Part shown: in pieces, positions 1-4,701 of the stretch
Layout: the number at the start of each line of letters is the position of its first letter
Numbering within the stretch: the stretch's first letter is position 1
Notes under the pieces: generated by a model
What the model was told of the DNA's origin: nothing
Database searches by the model: none
What the model saw: the letters and a program-made list of their open reading frames with translations, nothing else
Made by a program: the position numbers and the translations under genes
NCBI GenBank assembly: GCA_030601965.1
Contig: JAUWAR010000054.1
Coordinates: 1-8,157 of the forward strand
DNA length: 8,157 bases
Source: a bacterium
Lineage (GTDB): Bacteria > Hydrothermota > UBA3073 > JACQXS01 > JAUWAR01
Reading direction: 5' to 3'

Positions 1-228
1 GGTGCCACACATACTAATACCATACTTATCAATTGCTTCTTGAGCAGCTTTTTTTAGTTCTTCACTATTAGCAATTCCCAAATAATCATTTGAACCTAAT
101 GATATTAATGACTTACCTTCAATAATTATCTTTCTGCCCAGGCCAGTTTCCACTTGCCTGTAGTAAGGATTAAAGCAGGCTTCATCTGCAAGAGTTTTAT
201 CAATATATAAACTATCCCAAAAATTCAT
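1..228 (-). CDS. Alpha-oxoamine synthase family PLP enzyme (BioF/KBL/SPT-like), N-terminal part only
   Basis: The 76 codons from the ATG at 228 run off the left edge in frame, so only the N-terminus is visible. It starts MNFWDSLYIDKTL, has GRKIIIEGKSLISLGSNDYL at about residues 31-50, and ends KYGISMCGT. The pattern of a short helix, a beta turn, S-NDYLG and then a helix leading to a Cys-Gly-Thr turn is typical of the start of 8-amino-7-oxononanoate synthase, 2-amino-3-ketobutyrate CoA ligase and serine palmitoyltransferase. These condense an acyl-CoA with an amino acid using PLP. The catalytic lysine lies outside the window, and the substrate cannot be told from this part. The start codon overlaps the lpxB stop (ATGA, 225-228), so translation is probably coupled to lpxB. 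A role in lipid synthesis is possible, but biotin or glycine/threonine metabolism is equally open. Confidence 0.82.
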   Translation of the reverse strand, partial: MNFWDSLYIDKTLADEACFNPYYRQVETGLGRKIIIEGKSLISLGSNDYLGIANSEELKKAAQEAIDKYGISMCGT

Positions 229-1394
229 CTTACTTTCGTGCTTGTAATAAGCTCCTCAATTACTTGAGCTATAATTTTAGCCGCTCTTTCTGATGCCCCT
301 TTGCTACCGAGTTTTTCTCTTACATTGGCAAGATTGTTCAATATCTCCTCAGGACTTTCAAGTAAATCTCTTACTTTGGCTGCAATTTTATCAGGCTTTG
401 CATTATATTGAATGAACTCTGGAACTATCTCTTTGCCACTTATTATATTCACAAGTCCAATGTTCTTTATTCTAACAACTATCTTTGCAAAAATATAAGA
501 AAGAAAAGAAACCTTATATATAATTACCATTGGAGTCCCAAGAATCCCTGCCTCTAATGTCGCTGTTCCAGATGATATAAGGGCAAAACAAGACTCTTTT
601 AATAAGTTTTGAGTTTTGTCCCGATGAAATCGGGATGAGTTTTGTCCCGATGAAATCGGGACTGGATATATCCTCTGTGTTATCCTGTTCACAAGGTCTA
701 TATCCACTCCTGGTGCAACTGCTATAATAAACTTGTATCGGGACTGGAAAGTCCCTCCTACAATACTATTTAATCTTTTAGCCACAATCAGCATAACGGG
801 AAGCATCTTTTTAACCTCCTCGTCCCTTGACCCCGGCAAAAGAGCAATAGTCTTTGAATTCTGAATTCTGAATTCTGAATTCTGAATTGTGTCTAATATC
901 GGGTGTCCTACATATTCTGTCTCAACTCCGTAAGATTTATAAAAATCTTTTTCAAAAGGCAGAATAACAATTGCCTTATCCACAAATCTTTTTATGTATT
1001 TTATTCGCCAGGCTCCCCATGCCCATAACTGTGGAAGTATATAATAAACTACTTTAATATTCTCTTTTTTTGCAACTTTTGCAAGCCATAGATTAAATCC
1101 AGGATAATCAATAAGAATACAAATATCAGGTCTCTTCTCTTTTAAGAGTTTTTTGACTTTTCTTCTTGTTCTATTTATAGTCTTGAATTTGGAGAATAGT
1201 TCTGTAATTCCGACTACTGATAAATCTTTAATATGGGCTATAAGTTCAACACCAAGAGAGTCCAGGTTATCACCACCCAAACCAAAGACCTTCATCTCGG
1301 GAATGAGGTCTTTTAAATTTTTTACGAGATTTGCACCGTGTATGTCACCGGATAACTCACCACAGGAGATAAAAATCTTTTTGGGATGTTCCAT
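225..1394 (-). CDS. lpxB: Lipid-A-disaccharide synthase
   Basis: The 389-residue product matches LpxB, the GT19 glycosyltransferase that joins UDP-2,3-diacylglucosamine and lipid X into the lipid A disaccharide at the inner membrane's cytoplasmic face. Visible motifs are GELSGDIHGANL (12-23), IDYPGFNLWLAK (95-106), QLWAWGAWRIK (122-132), VGHP (162-165), ALLPGSR (184-190), SSGTATLEA (274-282) and VPEFIQ (324-329). The length is close to the usual 380 or so. Three loops are made of repeat DNA: 170-181 (heptamer array), 210-220 (palindromic half-unit) and 247-261 (26-bp tandem palindrome). The motifs on both sides are intact, so the enzyme is probably functional. The ATG at 1394 has no Shine-Dalgarno; a good one lies 90 bases upstream, before a duplicated start at 1484. 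It overlaps the next minus-strand gene by 4 bases. Confidence 0.97.
   Translation of the reverse strand: MEHPKKIFISCGELSGDIHGANLVKNLKDLIPEMKVFGLGGDNLDSLGVELIAHIKDLSVVGITELFSKFKTINRTRRKVKKLLKEKRPDICILIDYPGFNLWLAKVAKKENIKVVYYILPQLWAWGAWRIKYIKRFVDKAIVILPFEKDFYKSYGVETEYVGHPILDTIQNSEFRIQNSKTIALLPGSRDEEVKKMLPVMLIVAKRLNSIVGGTFQSRYKFIIAVAPGVDIDLVNRITQRIYPVPISSGQNSSRFHRDKTQNLLKESCFALISSGTATLEAGILGTPMVIIYKVSFLSYIFAKIVVRIKNIGLVNIISGKEIVPEFIQYNAKPDKIAAKVRDLLESPEEILNNLANVREKLGSKGASERAAKIIAQVIEELITSTKVR
611..662. repeat. Tandem duplication of a 26-bp palindromic repeat inside lpxB
   Basis: Two adjacent 26-bp copies (611-636 and 637-662) differ only at the last base. Each holds the hairpin TCCCGAT-GAA-ATCGGGA. 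Since 26 is not a multiple of 3, the copies are translated in different frames, giving about PISSGQNS and SRFHRDKT (residues 247-261 of LpxB). The following 5 bases extend the match to ATCGGGACTGGA, the start of the half-unit at 737, so the repeat types appear chimeric. Confidence 0.9.
737..763 (-). repeat. Palindromic half-unit inserted in frame in lpxB
   Basis: These 27 bases are identical to 6917-6943, the right half of the element between serA and the DUF1015 gene. On the minus strand they read TTGTAGGA, stem GGGACT, loop TTCC, stem AGTCCC, then GAT. At nine codons the unit keeps frame and encodes IVGGTFQSR (about 211-219) in a predicted loop ahead of the strand KFIIAVAPG. Confidence 0.9.
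855..889. repeat. Heptamer tandem array (TGAATTC x4 + TGAATTG) inside lpxB
   Basis: There are four perfect copies of TGAATTC, at 855, 862, 869 and 876, followed by TGAATTG at 883. On the minus strand the array encodes IQNSEFRIQNS (170-180) between VGHPILD and ALLPGSR, a loop of variable length in LpxB. Gain or loss of one unit would shift the reading frame. Confidence 0.95.
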
Positions 1395-1474
1395 ATAAAA
1401 TCAAATATCTAAACACCTAAATATCTAAATACCTAAATTTTAGGCATTTTGGATTTTCGGACTTTTAGGTATTT
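1395..1474. mobile_element. 80-bp octamer-repeat hairpin, possible small insertion element
   Basis: The left arm holds four octamers in a row, TATCTAAA, CACCTAAA, TATCTAAA and TACCTAAA (1406-1437). The centre is the palindrome CCTAAATTTTAGG (1432-1444), and the right arm ends TTTTAGGTATTT (inverse of the left units). It lies between 10-bp direct repeats. It has no coding capacity, so any movement would need help from elsewhere. It separates lpxB from its apparent ribosome binding site. Confidence 0.6.
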
Positions 1475-1484
1475 GATGTTCCAT
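1440..1484 (-). CDS. 14-codon upstream ORF left at the old lpxB start
   Basis: This minus-strand ORF begins at the duplicated ATG at 1484 and encodes MEHQIPKSPKIQNA before a TAA. Its first three codons copy those of lpxB. It is in the same frame as lpxB, but TAA, TAG and TGA lie between the two starts. GGGAGG at 1488-1493 sits 3 bases before it. I read it as a by-product of the insertion; it might act as a leader peptide through which lpxB is reached by reinitiation. Confidence 0.5.
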   Translation of the reverse strand: MEHQIPKSPKIQNA

Positions 1485-1487
1485 TAT

Positions 1488-1493
1488 CCTCCC
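1488..1493 (-). promoter_or_regulatory. Displaced (ancestral) ribosome binding site of lpxB
   Basis: GGGAGG on the minus strand is 3 bases before the duplicated ATG at 1484. The ATG that actually opens lpxB (1394) is preceded by GATTTTAT, with no Shine-Dalgarno. This site probably served lpxB before the 90-bp displacement. Confidence 0.65.
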
Positions 1494-1504
1494 ATTTGTC
1501 AAGA

Positions 1505-1528
1505 TAATTTAGTTATTTGGTTATTTAG
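1505..1528. repeat. Octamer array copy (TTTAGNTA family)
   Basis: Three 8-bp units, TAATTTAG, TTATTTGG and TTATTTAG, belong to the same family as the arms of the 1395-1474 insert. The 21 bases at 1505-1525 match 4524-4544 at 19 positions, so the unit is dispersed. Confidence 0.7.
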
Positions 1529-1551
1529 GATACTAAACCACTATTTTTTTC

Positions 1552-1581
1552 TTGACATACAGGCAGTCTGAATTAGATATT
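1552..1581 (+). promoter_or_regulatory. Candidate promoter for the lipoprotein-nadB-GWxTD genes
   Basis: A consensus -35 TTGACA (1552-1557) is followed after 18 bases by GATATT (1576-1581), or after 16 by TAGATA. Initiation would fall near 1588, right at the ATG at 1590, giving a leaderless or nearly leaderless transcript. That would agree with the missing Shine-Dalgarno. The -10 is weak, so the call is tentative. Confidence 0.45.
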
Positions 1582-1591
1582 CTTATCTAAT
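1572..1591. promoter_or_regulatory. Perfect 8-bp inverted repeat over the candidate -10 and start codon
   Basis: ATTAGATA (1572-1579), loop TTCT, TATCTAAT (1584-1591). It covers the candidate -10 and the first two bases of the ATG at 1590. It could be an operator or a start-occluding hairpin. Its TTTAGATA-like arms could equally be a relic of the nearby octamer repeats. Confidence 0.4.
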
Positions 1592-1727
1592 GGAAAGTTT
1601 TTTTTCCGTATTATCTGGCCTCTTACTCCTTATAGGATGTGCTACAGACAGACCCCTGTCATCTCCGAAATTTGTTCTTGAAGGATTTGTAAAGACTTCA
1701 AGTTCTAAAAAGACCTTCAGTTTCTAA
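1590..1727 (+). CDS. Small lipoprotein-like protein (45 aa), possibly a truncated LolB-like lipoprotein
   Basis: Starting at the ATG at 1590, the ORF encodes 45 residues. The N-terminus MESFFSVLSGLLLLIGCATD is a hydrophobic segment ending in a lipobox (LLIGC, Cys17), as in lipoproteins cut by signal peptidase II. After the cysteine come a Pro/Ser-rich linker and FVLEGFVKTSSSKKTFSF. That resembles the first beta strands of LolB-like or DUF4292 outer-membrane lipoproteins, which normally continue for 150 residues or more, so this may be a remnant. The N-region lacks Lys/Arg, which weakens the signal peptide. There is no Shine-Dalgarno. Its TAA overlaps the nadB ATG by one base (TAATG), so nadB translation may be coupled to it. 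The ORF is certain; the function is a guess. Confidence 0.5.
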   Translation: MESFFSVLSGLLLLIGCATDRPLSSPKFVLEGFVKTSSSKKTFSF

Positions 1728-3313
1728 TGTCAACTTTCGAGACAGATCTTCTTGTTGTTGGAAGCGGGATTGCAGGACTTACATTTGCCCTGAAATCAAG
1801 TCCGTTTGGAAAAGTAACAATAATAACAAAGAAGGAAAAGAAAGAAGCAAATACCAATTATGCTCAAGGTGGCATTGCTGCAGTCATCTCAAAAGATGAC
1901 AACTTTGAAGAGCATATAAACGACACTCTAATAGCAGGCGATGGATTATGTGATGAAAAGGTTTTAAGAATGATGATTCCAAATGCCCCAAGGATTGTGG
2001 ACGAACTTGTCTCTTTAGGTGTGGAATTCGTAAAAGTTAACGGTCATTTTGACCTGGGGAGAGAAGCCGCTCATTCAAAAAGACGAATTGTCCACGCAAG
2101 GGATAAGACAGGAAATGCTATTGAGACCAATCTCCTGAATATAATCAACGATAAAAATATTGAAATTCTTGAAAATAGCCTTGTTCTTGACCTCATAGTT
2201 ATAGATGGTAAGGTGCGAGGAGTTTATGTGCTTGACCTTCAAAAAGACAAAATCACCGCTTTTATCTCTAAAATAGTATTTTTATCTTCAGGCGGAGTAG
2301 GACAACTCTATCTCAATACCACTAACCCGAGTATTGCTACAGGTGACGGAATTGCAATGGCATATAGAGCAGGGGCAAAGATTGCAAATATGGAATTTAT
2401 GCAATTTCATCCTACTGCATTTTATGGCAAGAAAATTGATGATAGGGCACTTCTTATCTCCGAGGCAGTGCGAGGCGAAGGTGGAATATTGAAAACCCGT
2501 AATGGTGAACCCTTTATGAAAAAATACTCAGACAAAGGTGACATGGCGAGAAGGGATATCTGTGCAAGGGCAATAGACAGTGAACTCAAGAAAAGTGGAG
2601 ATAAATTCGTGCTATTGGATATTACACATTTTGATGCAGAGAAGATAAAAAGTAGATTCCCATATATTTATGAAACATGTCTTTCTTTTGGACTAAATAT
2701 AACAAAGAAGCCCATTCCAGTGGTCCCATCTGCCCATTATATCTGTGGAGGAATATTAACAGATTCAGATAGCAAGACATCTATTGCTAATCTTTATGCC
2801 GCAGGTGAATGTGCCTACACAGGTGTTCATGGCAGTAATAGACTTGCTTCAAACTCACTACTTGAAGCAGCATTTTTTGCTGAAAGAGCAGCAGAAAGTG
2901 TGAAACAGTCTATGGTCCACAGTCCACAGTCCATAGAAAAAATCTGTCGACCATTTATAGCCCACAGTCCACAAAAAAAGTCTGTTGACTGTCGGCCGTC
3001 GACTATCGACTACCTTAAGTCCCAACTTCAAAATGTAATGTCAGATCATGTCAAGATAGTTAGAAATACACAAGGGCTTAAAAAAGCAAAACAGATGGTT
3101 CAAAACATGAGAGAAGAAATAGAGAATATTTATTCTCAGTCTTTCCCAACATCAGCAATAGTAGAATTACGTAATCTCCTGACTTGTGCATCTCTTGTAA
3201 TAGAATCTTCACTATTGCGAAAGGAATCAAGGGGCCTTTTTTACAATGAGGACTATCCTCAAAAAGATGATAAAAATTTTAAAAAACCAACAATGATAGG
3301 AATTAAGGCGTAA
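1727..3313 (+). CDS. nadB: L-aspartate oxidase
   Basis: The 528-residue flavoprotein oxidises L-aspartate to iminoaspartate, the first step of de novo NAD synthesis; NadA then uses the product. The FAD dinucleotide motif VGSGIAGL is at 11-18, NTNYAQGGIAAV at 42-53, and the C-terminal FAD-binding block GECAYTGVHGSNRLASNSLL at 360-379. Residues aligning with the E. coli active site (my alignment by eye) are His228 in MQFHPT, Arg276 in MARRD, His337 in SAHYICGGI and Arg372 in NRLASNS. The helical C-terminal domain ends with ESRGLFYNEDYP (500-511). Between the FAD domain and this helical domain, residues 395-430 come from short repeats and look like a tolerated linker insertion. No Shine-Dalgarno precedes the ATG, which overlaps the stop of the small lipoprotein ORF. 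nadA and nadC are not in the window. Fumarate reductase/SdhA is the wider family, but the motifs favour NadB. Confidence 0.94.
   Translation: MSTFETDLLVVGSGIAGLTFALKSSPFGKVTIITKKEKKEANTNYAQGGIAAVISKDDNFEEHINDTLIAGDGLCDEKVLRMMIPNAPRIVDELVSLGVEFVKVNGHFDLGREAAHSKRRIVHARDKTGNAIETNLLNIINDKNIEILENSLVLDLIVIDGKVRGVYVLDLQKDKITAFISKIVFLSSGGVGQLYLNTTNPSIATGDGIAMAYRAGAKIANMEFMQFHPTAFYGKKIDDRALLISEAVRGEGGILKTRNGEPFMKKYSDKGDMARRDICARAIDSELKKSGDKFVLLDITHFDAEKIKSRFPYIYETCLSFGLNITKKPIPVVPSAHYICGGILTDSDSKTSIANLYAAGECAYTGVHGSNRLASNSLLEAAFFAERAAESVKQSMVHSPQSIEKICRPFIAHSPQKKSVDCRPSTIDYLKSQLQNVMSDHVKIVRNTQGLKKAKQMVQNMREEIENIYSQSFPTSAIVELRNLLTCASLVIESSLLRKESRGLFYNEDYPQKDDKNFKKPTMIGIKA
2911..3013. repeat. Heptamer-type repeat insertion inside nadB
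   Basis: The stretch holds 7-bp-period units: TCCACAG, TCCACAG, TCCATAG (2916-2936), then CCACAGTCCAC again (2962-2972), then CGTCGAC, TATCGAC (2997-3010). Two longer related copies begin near 2911 and 2956, and each ends in an A-run followed by TCTGTYGAC. CTATGG and CCATAG pair at 2910-2915 and 2931-2936. It encodes residues 395-430, including MVHSPQS, IAHSPQK and VDCRPSTIDY. Confidence 0.8.
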
Positions 3314-3318
3314 GCCTT
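3305..3318 (+). terminator. Weak hairpin with the nadB stop codon in its loop
   Basis: AAGGC, loop GTAA, GCCTT, followed by TTATTT. The nadB TAA (3311-3313) lies within the tetraloop. The stem is only 5 bp, so it is at most a weak terminator. A second small hairpin follows at 3327-3340 (AATCC, loop TTAC, GGATT), just before the next gene. Confidence 0.3.
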
Positions 3319-3352
3319 TTATTTAAAATCCTTACGGATTAACTCCAAATTT

Positions 3353-4498
3353 ATGATTCTATTTCTCTTCTTCACGATTTTATTCTCGGAAGGCATAGAC
3401 TTCACATATGCTACAGGAACATTCTTGAATAAGCATAATAAAGAAATAGAACTTAGAGTTTTTATAAATATACCAAACGACCAAATCACATTTATCAAAC
3501 AAGGAAAAAAATTTGTTGCAAAATATGAAGTTTCCTGTATTTTGAAGAGAAAAGCCTCCAAAGAGTTCGGTGATATATGGATAGGAAAAAGCGAGATTGA
3601 ACAATACGAGAATACTGTCTCAAAAAGTCTCCAGATTCATGACAGTTTCAAGATTCCTCTTTCTCCGGGCAAATACAATCTTACAATTTTAGTAAGAGAC
3701 CTCAATTCCCAAAGAACAGGAGAAAAAGAATCTTTAATTTCTATTACTGACTTAAAACAATCTTCTCCCATTTCAATCTCAACTGTTATATTCAAGCGAA
3801 ACTCCCATTTGAAAATGTGGGAGGGGTCTCCGTACCCGACGTACAAGAAAGGAGATACAGTCTTACTCTTTTTTGAGATTTATACCTTTGAGCCCAGAGA
3901 AAAACTTATTTATTATTATGAAATTAAAAATGTGGAAAAGACAGATACTATCTTTAATCCACAGTTTCTAAACATCGTGTATATTAAGATTCCTACAGAT
4001 GACCTCAAATCAGGTGAGAAAGGTATGATTCTTAATATAGAAGATATACACAAAGAATTGCGTTTTGTGCTTAAAGAACCCTTTTTTATAAAAGATTATA
4101 ACAAAAGAGTAGCGACACTTATATATATTGCAGAACCAGATGAACTCAAAAAACTCAAGAAGGCAGAAGAGGAAGACAGAAATAGATTATGGAAGGAATT
4201 TTGGGACATGCGAGACCCCACTCCAGGGACAGATAGAAACGAAGCTGAAGAGGAGCATTTTGAGAGAGTTGAATATGCCAATAAACATTTTTCTTGTGGA
4301 ATAGAGGGTTGGCGAACAGACAGGGGAAGGATATATATAAAGTATGGAAAACCAGATGAGATAGAGAGCCACCCCTTTGAGATTAACCAGCCCCCTTATG
4401 AAATCTGGTATTATTATTCAAAAAAGCAAAGATTTGTATTTGTAGATAAACACGGATTCGGTGATTATATCCTTGTTACTCCCGAATACAAACCATAA
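3353..4498 (+). CDS. GWxTD-domain protein, probably exported, function unknown
   Basis: The C-terminal 120 residues match the GWxTD domain. LWKEFWDMRDPTPGTDRNEA (279-298) is followed by HFERVEYANKHF (302-313), GWRTDRGRIYIKYGKPDEI (319-337), YEIWYY (349-354) and FVFVDKHGFGDYILV (361-375). The first 250 residues look beta-rich, as in other members, and a charged coiled-coil-like stretch (262-276) precedes the domain. The N-terminus MILFLFFTILFSEG is hydrophobic, suggesting export, but short and without a basic residue. The frame is open back to the nadB stop, and a start at ATT 3338 would add INSKF and improve the signal; I keep the ATG. No Shine-Dalgarno is visible. It lies 39 bases after nadB in the same frame. 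GWxTD proteins are known mainly from Gemmatimonadota, WOR-3, Cloacimonadota and relatives, and have no established activity. Confidence 0.85.
   Translation: MILFLFFTILFSEGIDFTYATGTFLNKHNKEIELRVFINIPNDQITFIKQGKKFVAKYEVSCILKRKASKEFGDIWIGKSEIEQYENTVSKSLQIHDSFKIPLSPGKYNLTILVRDLNSQRTGEKESLISITDLKQSSPISISTVIFKRNSHLKMWEGSPYPTYKKGDTVLLFFEIYTFEPREKLIYYYEIKNVEKTDTIFNPQFLNIVYIKIPTDDLKSGEKGMILNIEDIHKELRFVLKEPFFIKDYNKRVATLIYIAEPDELKKLKKAEEEDRNRLWKEFWDMRDPTPGTDRNEAEEEHFERVEYANKHFSCGIEGWRTDRGRIYIKYGKPDEIESHPFEINQPPYEIWYYYSKKQRFVFVDKHGFGDYILVTPEYKP
3815..3840 (+). repeat. Decayed palindromic half-unit inside the GWxTD gene
   Basis: ATGTGGGA (3815-3822) is followed by GGGGTC, loop TCCG and TACCCG, then AC. 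This has the order and sequence of the half-units at 5881, 6885 and 737, but only four central stem pairs remain. It encodes MWEGSPYPT (155-163), just ahead of YKKGDTVLLFFEIY. CTCCCATTT just upstream (3802-3810) may be a relic of an opposing half. Confidence 0.5.
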
Positions 4499-4523
4499 CA
4501 TAAAAATACTTGACAGAACCAAG

Positions 4524-4552
4524 TAATTTAGTCATTTGGTAATTATACCAAA
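4524..4552. repeat. Octamer copy ending in a perfect 7-bp hairpin
   Basis: TAATTTAG, TCATTTGG repeats the octamers of 1505-1528. TTTGGTA (4535-4541), loop ATTA and TACCAAA (4546-4552) form a perfect stem. No T-run follows, so it is not a standard terminator, although it is placed after the GWxTD gene. A TTGACA lies at 4510-4515 without a -10 at a usable distance. Confidence 0.6.
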
Positions 4553-4578
4553 CACACTTTGAAATGTTACTTTTAGTG

Positions 4579-4686
4579 TTGTCATTGCGAGGAGTCCCGA
4601 TTTATCGGGACGACGAAGCAATCTCAATAAATAGGATAGTGTTATAAGATTGCTTCACCCCGATAAATCGGGGTTCGCAATGACAA
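4579..4686. repeat. 108-bp four-way-junction palindromic element (GTCATTGCGA family)
   Basis: The outer 12-bp arms are TTGTCATTGCGA (4579-4590) and TCGCAATGACAA (4675-4686). Inside, in order, are hairpin GTCCCGAT/ATCGGGAC (4594-4611), stem GAAGCAATCT (4615-4624) pairing with AGATTGCTTC (4647-4656), and hairpin ACCCCGAT/ATCGGGGT (4657-4674). All stems are perfect, giving a cloverleaf. GTCATTGCGA and GAAGCAATCT are recognisable parts of a repeat seen in many unrelated bacterial genomes. It ends 6 bases before the ribosome binding site of the next gene, so it lies in that gene's probable leader. Confidence 0.88.
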
Positions 4687-4691
4687 GTAAT

Positions 4692-4697
4692 AGGAGG
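4692..4697 (+). promoter_or_regulatory. Strong ribosome binding site for the class V aminotransferase
   Basis: AGGAGG is 4 bases before the ATG at 4702 and fixes that start. It contrasts with nadB, lpxB, the GWxTD gene and the DUF1015 gene, none of which has a clear site. Confidence 0.9.
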
Positions 4698-4701
4698 AAT
4701 T

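Larger units (their letters stand above)
1385..1484. repeat. 10-bp direct repeats flanking the octamer element, duplicating the lpxB start
   Basis: GATGTTCCAT occurs at 1385-1394 and again at 1475-1484, exactly 90 bp apart. On the minus strand each reads ATGGAACATC, the first codons of lpxB. The match stops at both ends, as expected of a target-site duplication around the 80-bp insert at 1395-1474. A local tandem duplication followed by divergence would look similar. Confidence 0.8.

Noticed and set aside
855..889. CRISPR array
   Set aside because: Units are 7 bp and directly adjacent with no spacers; no cas genes are present. The same holds for the 26-bp tandem at 611.
1153..1398. 81-residue plus-strand ORF
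   Set aside because: Antisense to the conserved N-terminus of LpxB; no independent evidence.
1497..1502. TTGACA on the minus strand as the lpxB -35
   Set aside because: No -10 lies at 15-19 bases; the nearest TATAAT-like sequence (GATAAT) is 8 bases away and overlaps the ribosome binding site.
4510..4515. TTGACA as the -35 of the aminotransferase operon
   Set aside because: No acceptable -10 at 16-18 bases; the candidates are 8 or 24 bases away.
4579..4686. tRNA-like cloverleaf with GGTTCGCAA resembling a T-loop
   Set aside because: The GGTTCG belongs to a hairpin arm and the outer stem. There is no anticodon arm, no proper D/T arm spacing and no CCA end; the structure is a palindromic repeat.
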